Assembly: GCA_016839245.1 (NCBI GenBank)
Contig: JAEOUN010000005.1
Coordinates: 1 to 10,144 of the forward strand
Length of the DNA: 10,144 nt
DNA from: Candidatus Thorarchaeota archaeon
GTDB lineage: Archaea > Asgardarchaeota > Thorarchaeia > Thorarchaeales > Thorarchaeaceae
Reading direction: 5' to 3'
Under the pieces are notes generated by a model. That model searched no databases. It worked only from the letters and a program-made list of their open reading frames with translations, and was not told the DNA's origin. Below are positions 1-5,465 of this stretch, piece by piece. The number at the start of each line of letters is the position of its first letter. The first letter of the stretch is position 1. Made by a program: the position numbers and the translations under genes.

Positions 1-877
1 CAATTACATCTTCAATTTGATCAGAGAGATTCTCAACTGAATCTTGAGCTCTCTCAAGTTCATCAGAAACTCGTTCTAGATGTGCCTGCGCAGTCTCCAA
101 GTCGTGAGCATCCTCAACATCTATTTCATGTTCTTCATCATCTTCGTCTGCAACATCATCTGAACCATTGCTCTTGTTGCTAGACGTCTGTTCGCGTTGT
201 TGCTCAACCCTGTGAGTAAGCCATTGTGCAAGTCTATAAGCTAGTCTTCCTTCAACTGTCACATAATAGGTTCCTCTCACCTCTCCCTTTACAACATAGC
301 CAGCATCAATCAATGGATTAAGATGGTGCGTGAGAGAACTGCCAGTCTTTCCTGTATATACCTCAATTTCGTTGAAGGTCTTTCCTCCCGATTTCAGATA
401 ATCAAGTATCTTTAGGCGCTCCTCACTTCCAAGAGGATCAACTATCCTTGCAACACGTTCTGGTGGAATACTCTCAGTGTCACTCTTGCGAACCTTTGTG
501 CTTTTTCGTCCTCTCTTGTGAATTTTAATACCCGGAATTCTGAAACTTTTTCCTATACCATCTATATCCCTGATGCTCATTTCAATAGACTTGCCAAGTC
601 CATCCATCATGTCTTCTAGACTATCAGTGATTCCACTCAAATCAATATCTAACTGTCTTACAGGAGGGACTCGAGGTACATCACGTGATGGTCGTAGAGG
701 ACGAGGCGGTCGCGATAACCGTGCTCTTGCCTCCTCTCTTCGTCTTGATTCTTCAGCCCGTCGTTTATGAGAGTCTTCTCTATCTCGACGAGTCGCTTCA
801 ATTTCCTTTTGTAGCTCTTCCTTGAGCTTGCGAACCTCTTCAAGTTCCTTCTTAATATCGTCAATGTGTTCGCCCAT
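1..877 (-). CDS. Winged-helix (ArsR-like) DNA-binding protein with flanking coiled coils, partial at its C-terminus
   Basis: The open frame runs from ATG at 877 to the left edge (292 codons visible, no stop), so the C-terminus is missing. Residues about 3-55 are a highly charged Glu/Lys/Arg helix, probably a coiled coil. A Pro/Arg-rich linker follows (about 54-73), then an uncharacterised segment. A winged-helix domain lies at about 141-222: helix EERLKILDYL, helix KTFNEIEVYTG, a recognition helix with SSLTHHLNPLIDAGYV, and a wing around GTYYVTVEGR. This is the classic ArsR-type pattern. A very acidic Ser/Asp/Glu linker (about 231-256) leads into a second predicted coiled coil (258 onward) with heptad-like Leu/Val spacing. 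Inference: a dimeric or multimeric transcription regulator, possibly controlling itself through the TACAGT repeats at its promoter. The ligand or target is unknown, and there is no Cys cluster suggesting metal sensing. The start is supported by a TATA box about 37 nt upstream and no better upstream start. Confidence 0.85.
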   Translation of the reverse strand, partial: MGEHIDDIKKELEEVRKLKEELQKEIEATRRDREDSHKRRAEESRRREEARARLSRPPRPLRPSRDVPRVPPVRQLDIDLSGITDSLEDMMDGLGKSIEMSIRDIDGIGKSFRIPGIKIHKRGRKSTKVRKSDTESIPPERVARIVDPLGSEERLKILDYLKSGGKTFNEIEVYTGKTGSSLTHHLNPLIDAGYVVKGEVRGTYYVTVEGRLAYRLAQWLTHRVEQQREQTSSNKSNGSDDVADEDDEEHEIDVEDAHDLETAQAHLERVSDELERAQDSVENLSDQIEDVI

Positions 878-888
878 TTAATACGCCT

Positions 889-934
889 ACTGTACATTAT
901 TACAGTTATGTATATAAATGTATCTAATTACAGT
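889..934 (-). promoter_or_regulatory. TATA box with three flanking TACAGT hexamers upstream of the winged-helix gene
   Basis: Read on the minus strand, a TTTATATA box lies at 911-918, which would place transcription start near 888, about 11 nt before the ATG at 877. An exact inverted repeat ACTGTA-N6-TACAGT occupies 889-906, between the TATA box and the predicted start site. A third exact TACAGT, part of the longer direct repeat ATTACAGT (899-906 and 927-934), sits on the other side of the TATA box. This placement is typical of archaeal repressor operators that block TBP or polymerase. Binding by the adjacent winged-helix protein is inference only. Confidence 0.5.
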
Positions 935-1128
935 ATCCATATTCAGATGTTCGCAGTAGAGGAGATAGAGATCAAAACTGGCACATCCATTGCTTCAGCC
1001 AAGGACTGCCACAGAAGTCATTAAAATGACAAAACACGCGAAATACCCTTATTAACGTTGTAGAGAGGCTTTTTCATCCATTGATTGTCTATGAATGGTC
1101 AAGACATTCACTGGGGGTTATGTATATC

Positions 1129-1350
1129 ATGTCAAAGAAAGCAAAACCAGCTAAGAAAGCAGCCGCAAAGGGGCCAAAGTATACATTCTTTGTAAAGAAG
1201 GCAATACAGGACTTTGCTAAGGACAACGATATGATGGTTGGGAGTGATGCGTACGACGCATTCAACGTGGCTATTCATAACATGTTGACCGAAGCATCAG
1301 CAAGAACTAAAGGGAATAACAGAAAGACCCTGAAGGCTTACGACTTCTAA
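1129..1350 (+). CDS. Small histone-fold protein with Lys/Ala-rich N-terminal tail and almost no helix 3
   Basis: This 73-residue basic protein probably packages or bridges DNA. The N-terminal tail (about 1-17) is Lys/Ala/Pro-rich (KKAKPAKKAAAKGPK). Helix 1 is about 18-31 and helix 2 about 38-58. The end RKTLKAYDF (65-73) matches the loop-2/helix-3 start of archaeal histones (GRKTIKAEDI in HMfB), including the Arg-Thr pair and the Arg and Asp seven residues apart that form the conserved salt bridge (R65/D72 here, R52/D59 in HMfB). The protein stops one residue after that Asp, where HMfB continues about ten more residues of helix 3. Two in-frame upstream starts exist (TTG 1081, ATG 1120). ATG 1129 is preferred because the basic tail begins there and GGGGGT at 1113-1118 sits 10 nt upstream. 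It diverges from the winged-helix regulator. It might instead be another short helical DNA-binding protein, but the RKT-x-KA-x-D match is specific. Confidence 0.75.
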   Translation: MSKKAKPAKKAAAKGPKYTFFVKKAIQDFAKDNDMMVGSDAYDAFNVAIHNMLTEASARTKGNNRKTLKAYDF

Positions 1351-1374
1351 ATTTCTAGTATAACGAACAATGGA

Positions 1375-1415
1375 GGGCAGTTTCAGACTGCCCCCTTTGA
1401 TTCAATCCTCTTTTT
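1375..1415 (+). terminator. Probable terminator after the histone-fold gene
   Basis: A 7-bp perfect stem GGGCAGT (1375-1381) / ACTGCCC (1387-1393) with loop TTCAG is followed by TTT at 1396-1398 and by TTTTT at 1411-1415. It starts 25 nt after the histone-fold stop. Archaeal termination relies mainly on the T-tract, so the hairpin may be secondary. Confidence 0.5.
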
Positions 1416-1478
1416 AACCAATCAATGCTTTGAAACTGAGGCTTATTACTCATTGATGAGAATTCATACCGATTAGGA

Positions 1479-1754
1479 ATGAGTCAAGAGTGGGAGAATA
1501 CTGAACACACAAAGGCATACTACTTGTGCCTATTCGTCATGACGCTTCCAATTGTAACTATCCTCTTTCTTCCATTGCTATCAACAGGAATTGGGCAACT
1601 TCCTTTGGCACTATTGATGTGCTTCTTTGTTCTCTTTCCCATGGTCAGTTGTGGATTGCAATTCAAGGGACGACCCCTCTTTCAGTTCCATTATCATGGC
1701 GAACCTTTTGTGGAAGAGGTCATGAATGTAAAAGATGATGAGAAAGCAATGTAG
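1479..1754 (+). CDS. Small two-helix membrane protein, function unknown
   Basis: This 91-residue protein is not recognised. After a polar N-terminus (MSQEWENTEHTK) it has two hydrophobic segments, about residues 14-34 and 39-61, separated by a short Ser/Thr/Gly turn (STGIGQ), suggesting a helical hairpin. The C-terminal about 30 residues are polar with aromatics and His (FQFHYH) and end acidic. If the positive-inside rule holds, the Lys/Arg pair after helix 2 (FKGR) puts both termini in the cytoplasm. A TATA-like CTTATTA at 1442-1448 would start transcription near 1471, leaving a leader of only a few bases, which fits the lack of a well-spaced RBS. A second open frame overlaps within it but lacks the hydrophobic pattern and looks like a shadow. 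Its neighbours give no functional clue. Confidence 0.6.
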   Translation: MSQEWENTEHTKAYYLCLFVMTLPIVTILFLPLLSTGIGQLPLALLMCFFVLFPMVSCGLQFKGRPLFQFHYHGEPFVEEVMNVKDDEKAM

Positions 1755-1816
1755 AAGCAAAAACGACCATTCTTTAAGTAGCAACACCATAAGTGACGAG
1801 AAAGAGTTAGACGAGA

Positions 1817-2362
1817 TTACGATTGTTTGCTTCCGGCTGCATATAATACTGTAGTAGTAGAAGCAAGAAGTTGACTCTCATCACTGAGGTCAGTGGCTAG
1901 ATCTGTTTGGGACACTGCAAAGTAATCAGACGTGGAACTCATGATCCCTTTTGGCCCCTGATTCCTGAGGCGTGTTAGGAAGGATATAGCTCTAGTTGTC
2001 GCGTCATCGGGATTCATGGGTTTTCTAGAATCTTTATAGTATTCCATCACAAGGCGCTCAACAAAACTGATTCGTTCCCAGAACTTGTTTATGTCCAAAT
2101 GTAGTTTAAATGCAATGATATCTCCCAAGGAGTCAAGAACCAAGACACCGCATGTATTTTGGGGCAGATTTCCAACTATGACTTTGTGCACATAGTCTGT
2201 CAAAATTGTTCGGCTGAGTTTGATCTTTTGTGGTATAGCTTGATCAACACGGAGGATTGGAATCAGTGCGATACCAGGATAAGAGAGTGGCTCGCACATT
2301 CGCAGAATCTGACCTTTAAGTATTTCATTAATCACTACTCTCACACAGTCAGTTCCTCTCAT
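1817..2362 (-). CDS. Hypothetical soluble protein of about 181 residues
   Basis: I do not recognise this protein. It has no signal peptide or membrane helix. The N-terminal half alternates hydrophobic stretches (VVINEILKGQILRM, ALIPILRVDQAI) with basic residues. The middle segment NTCGVLVLDSLGDIIAFKL looks like two beta strands around a turn, followed by an amphipathic helix (WERISFVERLVMEYYKD). The last 40 residues are Ser/Thr/Asp-rich and probably disordered. ATG at 2362 is preferred because a TATA-like TTTATCT at 2383-2389 is about 24 nt upstream, as expected for a leaderless archaeal mRNA. An in-frame TTG at 2368 would add two residues. It is convergent with the two-helix membrane protein gene and lies about 100 nt downstream of another minus-strand gene with its own apparent promoter. 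The alternating strand/helix pattern could fit a small ligand-binding or roadblock/longin-like fold, but no motif supports that. Confidence 0.6.
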   Translation of the reverse strand: MRGTDCVRVVINEILKGQILRMCEPLSYPGIALIPILRVDQAIPQKIKLSRTILTDYVHKVIVGNLPQNTCGVLVLDSLGDIIAFKLHLDINKFWERISFVERLVMEYYKDSRKPMNPDDATTRAISFLTRLRNQGPKGIMSSTSDYFAVSQTDLATDLSDESQLLASTTTVLYAAGSKQS

Positions 2363-2382
2363 CTCCAACTCTCTCTTCTGAT

Positions 2383-2389
2383 AGATAAA
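2383..2389 (-). promoter_or_regulatory. TATA-like box for the 181-residue hypothetical gene
   Basis: Minus-strand TTTATCT is centred about 24 nt upstream of the ATG at 2362, the spacing that gives leaderless transcripts in archaea. No convincing Shine-Dalgarno lies at the proper distance, which agrees with leaderless translation. Confidence 0.35.
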
Positions 2390-2451
2390 TTACATATTAC
2401 ATGTTACGAATTTGTATATAATCTCTTTCAATTATAGCTAGTGTCCAATAA

Positions 2452-2476
2452 ATGGGAAAAACAATCCAAAACCCAT
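2452..2476 (-). terminator. Weak terminator downstream of the three-helix membrane protein gene
   Basis: Read on the minus strand, ATGGG (2472-2476) and CCCAT (2452-2456) can pair around a 15-nt loop that contains TTTTT, and TTTATT follows. The stem is only 5 bp, so the T-tracts are the better evidence. It lies just after the stop at 2487. Confidence 0.3.
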
Positions 2477-2486
2477 GAATCAATTG

Positions 2487-2960
2487 CTATGAGGAAGCTG
2501 ATGGTTGTGTAATTTCAGTGTTCAGTCTCCGACGGTCAAATAGATAGATTACAATCAGGAGAGCTGCTAGTCCTACCAGTTGATAGATTCCCAAAAGAAG
2601 TCCTGCACTGAGGTGTGCCAGATGAATGAATTCGCTCTGGTCATCCATTGTTACACTCTCATAAATTGGAATACCATCTGGCCATCCAATGACTATTCGA
2701 TAATTGAACTGATTTGTGTCATAATCACGATACTGTTGTATGGTAAAAGGAAATGCTGCAGGAGGCATTACTCGTAATTCCTGATTCGATCCGGTAGAGA
2801 TTTCTGTTACTGGAAGGGATGCAGCCACTGCTGTCGTGACTCCTGCAATTATGATCCCAACAATAGTTATCCGAAGCATCTTCTGATTGGATCCACTGCT
2901 GAAATATTTCCACGCAAGCGCACATGTGATTATTACAAAGATCAAAATCGCACCTCGCAA
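2487..2960 (-). CDS. Three-helix membrane protein with a central extracytoplasmic domain, function unknown
   Basis: This 157-residue protein is not recognised. Hydrophobic segments lie at about 3-18, 29-49 and 113-140. The roughly 60 residues between helices 2 and 3 (Pro/Tyr/Asp/Gln-rich, with YRDYDTNQFNYRIVIGWPDG) look like a small beta-rich domain on the outer face. The C-terminus after helix 3 begins FDRRR, so it is probably cytoplasmic. The start is TTG at 2960. Only non-start codons separate it from an upstream in-frame TGA, and a TATA-like TTTATTTC (around 2990-2996, minus strand) would start transcription near 2967. An internal ATG at codon 28 would remove the first helix and is the main alternative. 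The first segment could also be a non-cleaved signal anchor. The adjoining genes do not suggest a function. Confidence 0.6.
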   Translation of the reverse strand: MRGAILIFVIITCALAWKYFSSGSNQKMLRITIVGIIIAGVTTAVAASLPVTEISTGSNQELRVMPPAAFPFTIQQYRDYDTNQFNYRIVIGWPDGIPIYESVTMDDQSEFIHLAHLSAGLLLGIYQLVGLAALLIVIYLFDRRRLNTEITQPSASS

Positions 2961-3048
2961 GAAATATGCAGTATATAGTGAATTTGTTGAAATAAATCAT
3001 TTCATAATTAGATATTTGCACTAATCTGATAATGATAGCAAGAGCTAT

Positions 3049-3123
3049 TCAATCATCATCGTACTCAAAGAAGCGTCCGACATTGATCTCGTCAATACTC
3101 CGCATATCACTCCAGCCGGGCAT
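3049..3123 (-). CDS. Possible micro-ORF of 24 codons
   Basis: ATG at 3123 to TGA at 3049-3051 encodes a 24-residue peptide that begins MPGWSDMRSIDEINV and ends RFFEYDDD. An upstream in-frame GTG at 3132 would make it 27 residues. The stretch is richer in G+C than the flanks and uses codons like those of nearby genes. A strong TATA box (TTTATATATA, minus strand, 3155-3164) is centred about 28 nt from the GTG and 37 nt from the ATG, so a short-leader mRNA could express it. A weak ATAGC/GCTAT hairpin follows the stop. It could equally be chance or the remnant of a longer gene. No family is recognised. Confidence 0.3.
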   Translation of the reverse strand: MPGWSDMRSIDEINVGRFFEYDDD

Positions 3124-3154
3124 CAGTATCACACTACAAATTGAGGACTAGATG

Positions 3155-3164
3155 TATATATAAA
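3155..3164 (-). promoter_or_regulatory. Strong TATA box upstream of the micro-ORF
   Basis: TTTATATATA on the minus strand is one of the best TATA matches in the window, yet no annotated-length gene lies at the right distance on that strand. Transcription would start near 3134, next to the micro-ORF. The same palindromic sequence could serve the plus strand, with a start near 3186 and a long leader for the nitrilase gene. Confidence 0.4.
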
Positions 3165-3316
3165 TGATAAGATAAATATTATACTAAAAAACCCAGTACA
3201 CACACCTCCCCCTTACCAAAAGCCCTGGCATTTCAAGATGAAAATCCCACTAATCGGTCTTCTGCGAGCCATGCGGTATGTTTTCATATATCAAGATACA
3301 ACGCTAACAGGAAGGC

Positions 3317-4063
3317 ATGATGAGGATTGCTGTTGTCTCTAATCTCGTGACCGAAGATGTTGCGAGGAATCAAAATAGAATTCTTCAATTGGCAACTGAG
3401 GCTATCAACAATGAAGCGGAACTCCTTCTTTTCCCAGAGACTGCAGCAACTGGTCTTGTCATCTCAGGCAATCCCGAGAATGATTTGAAGATTGCAGAGA
3501 CAATACCAGGACCAAGAAATAAACAATGGAGTAGTCTTTCTGCCGAATATGGAATATATTTTGGCGCTGGACTCTTAGAACGAGATGGAAAAAGGATCTT
3601 CGATTCAGCGGTCCTATTCAATCCAGATGGAGAGTTGATTCTTCATTATAGACGGAATGATTCCGGATGGCATTCACTTGATGATGATCCCAAGATATAC
3701 TGTGAGGATGATCAAATCCCAGTGGTAGATTCACCAATCGGACGACTTGCCTTCCTTATCTGTGGCGACCTCTGGAATGATGAGGTTTTAAGAAGGCTAC
3801 AGACTGACCACCCGGAATATCTTCTCTATATCCTTGCACGTGATATTATACCAAGAACTCAAGTTAAGCAAATATGGGAATCAGAATTTTTGTCATACAG
3901 AAACCGTTGGAAGTCTGTTGGTTCTCATGTGTTAGCTGCGAATCTTTTCTGCAACTATGAAAACGCTGAGTCTATTGGTGGAGCGTGGTATATCAAGAAC
4001 AATGGAGAAGTACTGGTTTCAATTCCTATTCTTCAAGAGGGATTCCTATTAATTGATCTATGA
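3317..4063 (+). CDS. Carbon-nitrogen hydrolase (nitrilase superfamily), catalytic Lys replaced, C-terminus probably frameshifted
   Basis: Family members cleave non-peptide C-N bonds (amides, carbamoyl compounds, nitriles) through a Glu-Lys-Cys triad in the cytoplasm. The 248-residue frame starts with MRIAVVSN, has the catalytic Glu in LLFPETAATG (E41), and has the nucleophile in FLICGDLWNDE (C149, with the usual following Gly-Asp). At the position of the general-base Lys, normally Y-R-K-x-H, it reads HYRRNDSGWH, so R113 replaces Lys. This casts doubt on normal catalysis. The stop at 4061 comes where the family normally has a further Arg-rich tail, and that tail appears to continue in the +1 frame to 4208. 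ATG 3317 and ATG 3320 are both possible. GGAAGG at 3310-3315 fits 3320 better, and a TATA box at 3283-3292 implies a very short leader. The gene is convergent with etfA. Substrate class cannot be assigned. Confidence 0.8.
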   Translation: MMRIAVVSNLVTEDVARNQNRILQLATEAINNEAELLLFPETAATGLVISGNPENDLKIAETIPGPRNKQWSSLSAEYGIYFGAGLLERDGKRIFDSAVLFNPDGELILHYRRNDSGWHSLDDDPKIYCEDDQIPVVDSPIGRLAFLICGDLWNDEVLRRLQTDHPEYLLYILARDIIPRTQVKQIWESEFLSYRNRWKSVGSHVLAANLFCNYENAESIGGAWYIKNNGEVLVSIPILQEGFLLIDL

Positions 4064-4208
4064 AGAGAGAACGTACAGGAAATTGCAGCTTGAGGTTTTT
4101 GAAACATATCGTCCACTAGCACTCGCAAAAGAACCTTACAAGTGGGTAAATAAAACAAAAATCGCTCTTCGCACCATCTATGTTCTGAATAGATTGAGGA
4201 GTGAATGA
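4053..4208 (+). other. Out-of-frame continuation of the nitrilase-family gene (apparent frameshift)
   Basis: The +1 frame opens at 4053, directly after an in-frame TAA at 4050-4052, and stays open to TGA at 4206-4208. It gives a sensible 51-codon peptide that includes YEERTYRKLQLEVFETYRP and ends LNRLRSE. It follows LLID of the main frame as the C-terminal tail of nitrilase-family proteins usually does (Arg-x(n)-Arg-Pro). No ATG begins this frame and only TTG 4053 could. A single extra base between about 4053 and 4062 would explain it: a real mutation, a sequencing/assembly error, or a programmed shift. The alternative is a separate small gene starting at TTG 4053. Confidence 0.55.
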
Positions 4209-4228
4209 GTTCAAGAAGCTGGAGAAGA

Positions 4229-4255
4229 CCAGCCCAATCGTTCAGATTAGGCTGG
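4229..4255 (-). terminator. Hairpin terminator between etfA and the nitrilase-family gene
   Basis: CCAGCCCAATC (4229-4239) and GATTAGGCTGG (4245-4255) form an 11-bp stem with one mismatch and a GTTCA loop. It lies 8 nt beyond the etfA stop. Farther down on the minus strand there is a T-rich run (GATTTTTGTTTTATTT around 4148-4163). It can also act on the plus strand, where ATATTATTC follows. Confidence 0.5.
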
Positions 4256-4263
4256 ATATTATT

Positions 4264-5463
4264 CTATCTCGCATCTAAGACTCGTTTGACCTCAGCAATC
4301 ACTTCAGGTAGTACTGTGAAGATGTCACCAACGATGCCAAAGTCAGCCACCGAGAAGATGGGTGCATCAGGATCCTTGTTGATTGCAATGATGGTATCAC
4401 TTGAGGTAATTCCCACCAAATGTTGAATCTGACCTGAGATTCCAAGTGCAAAATAGAGCTTGGGACAGACCGTTCTGCCTGACTGGCCAACCTGCTGAGT
4501 GGAAGGCAACCAACCGAGGTCAACGATAGGACGGGAACCACCAATTGCCGCATCCAACAAGTCTGCGAGTTGCTTTGGTAGTTCGAGATTAGCAGGGTCT
4601 TTGATACCGCGACCGCTGCAGACGATGACATCGGCCTCTTCAATAGATTTCATACCTTCAACGACTTCACTGACCTTCTCCAACACCTTGGTTCGCACCT
4701 GAACAGGGCTGATTTCAAGTGTGACCTTCTCTACTTCACCGGTGCGTGATGTATTAGGCGCTTCAGGTTTGAAGACATTAGGTCGTACAGTAGCCATCTG
4801 CGGACGAGTGGTGGGTGTGATGATCTCAGCCATGATGTTTCCACCAAAGGCTGGACGTGTCTGCACCAATTGTCTATTGTCATCGATTGCAAGTCCAGTA
4901 CAATCAGCAGTAAGACCAAGTCCTAACCGTGCAGCAACACGAGGAGCCAGATCTCTGCCATTACTTGTTGCGCCAAAGAGAACTACATCGGGCTTTCGTG
5001 AAGCAATAAGGGAGGTCATAGCAATAGTATAAGCATCAGTTGTGTAGTCTTTGAATACCTCTCCATCGACAACGAGAACCTTGTCAGCACCATGATGAAT
5101 CAGACTCTCAGCATGGGTCGCGATTCCCTCGCCAATCAAAATGGCTACGAGATTCTCGCCAAGAACATCAGCAAGTTCTCGGCCCTTAGTCACCAGTTCT
5201 AGGGCAATACTTCGCAAACGTCCATCAGAGGTCTCACAGAAGACCCAGACATCCTTGTAATCACCAAGATGGGACTTATCGACGGCCTTGCGTGTGATAG
5301 TAATTGCATTAGCAGGACAAATCTCTTCACACGAACCACACAATACACATTTGTCTAAGTCAAACTTGACCTTGTCACCATCCTTTTCAATTGCTCCGAA
5401 ATTGCAGACCTTGGGGCATAGCATGCATCCAGTACATGCATCTCTATTATATTCTAGACTCAT
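4264..5463 (-). CDS. etfA: Electron transfer flavoprotein alpha subunit with N-terminal 2x[4Fe-4S] ferredoxin domain
   Basis: EtfA binds FAD and, with EtfB, shuttles electrons between acyl-CoA-type dehydrogenases and other carriers in the cytoplasm. The 399-residue protein starts with a bacterial-type ferredoxin domain: C10, C13, C16, C20 and C39, C42, C45, C49 form two Cx2Cx2Cx3C motifs, so two [4Fe-4S] clusters are expected. EtfA domain I follows (about 70-250, with TADCTGL and RPAFGGNIMAEI). The C-terminal FAD domain has SGRGI (283-287), RPIVDLGW (311-318), QVGQSGRTVCPKLY (324-337), GISGQIQH (341-348), INKDPDAPIF (361-370) and ADFGIVGD (373-380), all canonical. The domain order matches EtfA of several anaerobic systems such as CarE of Acetobacterium woodii. 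It starts 2 nt after the etfB stop, so the two are surely cotranscribed. No frameshift or missing FAD residue is apparent. The electron partner is not in this window. Confidence 0.95.
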   Translation of the reverse strand: MSLEYNRDACTGCMLCPKVCNFGAIEKDGDKVKFDLDKCVLCGSCEEICPANAITITRKAVDKSHLGDYKDVWVFCETSDGRLRSIALELVTKGRELADVLGENLVAILIGEGIATHAESLIHHGADKVLVVDGEVFKDYTTDAYTIAMTSLIASRKPDVVLFGATSNGRDLAPRVAARLGLGLTADCTGLAIDDNRQLVQTRPAFGGNIMAEIITPTTRPQMATVRPNVFKPEAPNTSRTGEVEKVTLEISPVQVRTKVLEKVSEVVEGMKSIEEADVIVCSGRGIKDPANLELPKQLADLLDAAIGGSRPIVDLGWLPSTQQVGQSGRTVCPKLYFALGISGQIQHLVGITSSDTIIAINKDPDAPIFSVADFGIVGDIFTVLPEVIAEVKRVLDAR

Positions 5464-5465
5464 CT

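Larger units (their letters stand above)
2961..3316. other. Gene-poor interval with a possible micro-ORF and divergent promoters
   Basis: No long coding frame fits this 356-base stretch. It holds the promoter of the minus-strand membrane gene, a possible 24-27 codon ORF (3049-3123/3132, minus) with a TATA box at 3155-3164, an A+T-rich block (3150-3190), a pyrimidine-rich CACACACCTCCCCC run near 3198-3211, and a TTCATATATC box at 3283-3292 that would start transcription near 3314 for the nitrilase-family gene. A small hairpin ATAGC-AAGA-GCTAT (3035-3048) lies directly beyond the micro-ORF stop. Confidence 0.5.

Noticed and set aside
658..897. A minus-strand 79-codon open frame overlapping the start of the winged-helix gene
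   Set aside because: It is the wrong frame of the winged-helix coding sequence; the frame starting at ATG 877 runs to the window edge and encodes recognisable domains.
2159..2437. Plus-strand 92-codon open frame opposite the 181-residue hypothetical gene
   Set aside because: It starts inside and runs antisense to the minus-strand gene, extends through its promoter, and shows no domain pattern. The minus-strand gene has a better promoter, although neither product is recognised.
2725..3021. Minus-strand alternative frame covering the N-terminus of the three-helix membrane protein, considered as a frameshifted longer start
   Set aside because: Joining it to the main frame does not give a better N-terminus; it has scattered Cys and His without pattern, and TTG 2960 already gives a complete first helix.
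3196..3218. CACACACCTCCCCC pyrimidine-rich run, considered as a repeat or operator
   Set aside because: It is short, imperfect and single-copy in the window; no symmetry or second copy supports a function.
3238..3342. Plus-strand 34-codon ORF (MKIPLIGLLRAM start) overlapping the nitrilase gene start
   Set aside because: It overlaps the nitrilase coding sequence in another frame, ends in a CCC-type run, and its 3' half is clearly the shadow of that gene; no RBS.
4721..5032. Plus-strand 103-codon open frame (with others at 4499 and 5288) opposite etfA
   Set aside because: It lies antisense within strongly conserved etfA coding sequence, has no promoter or RBS of note and a low-complexity, unconvincing composition.
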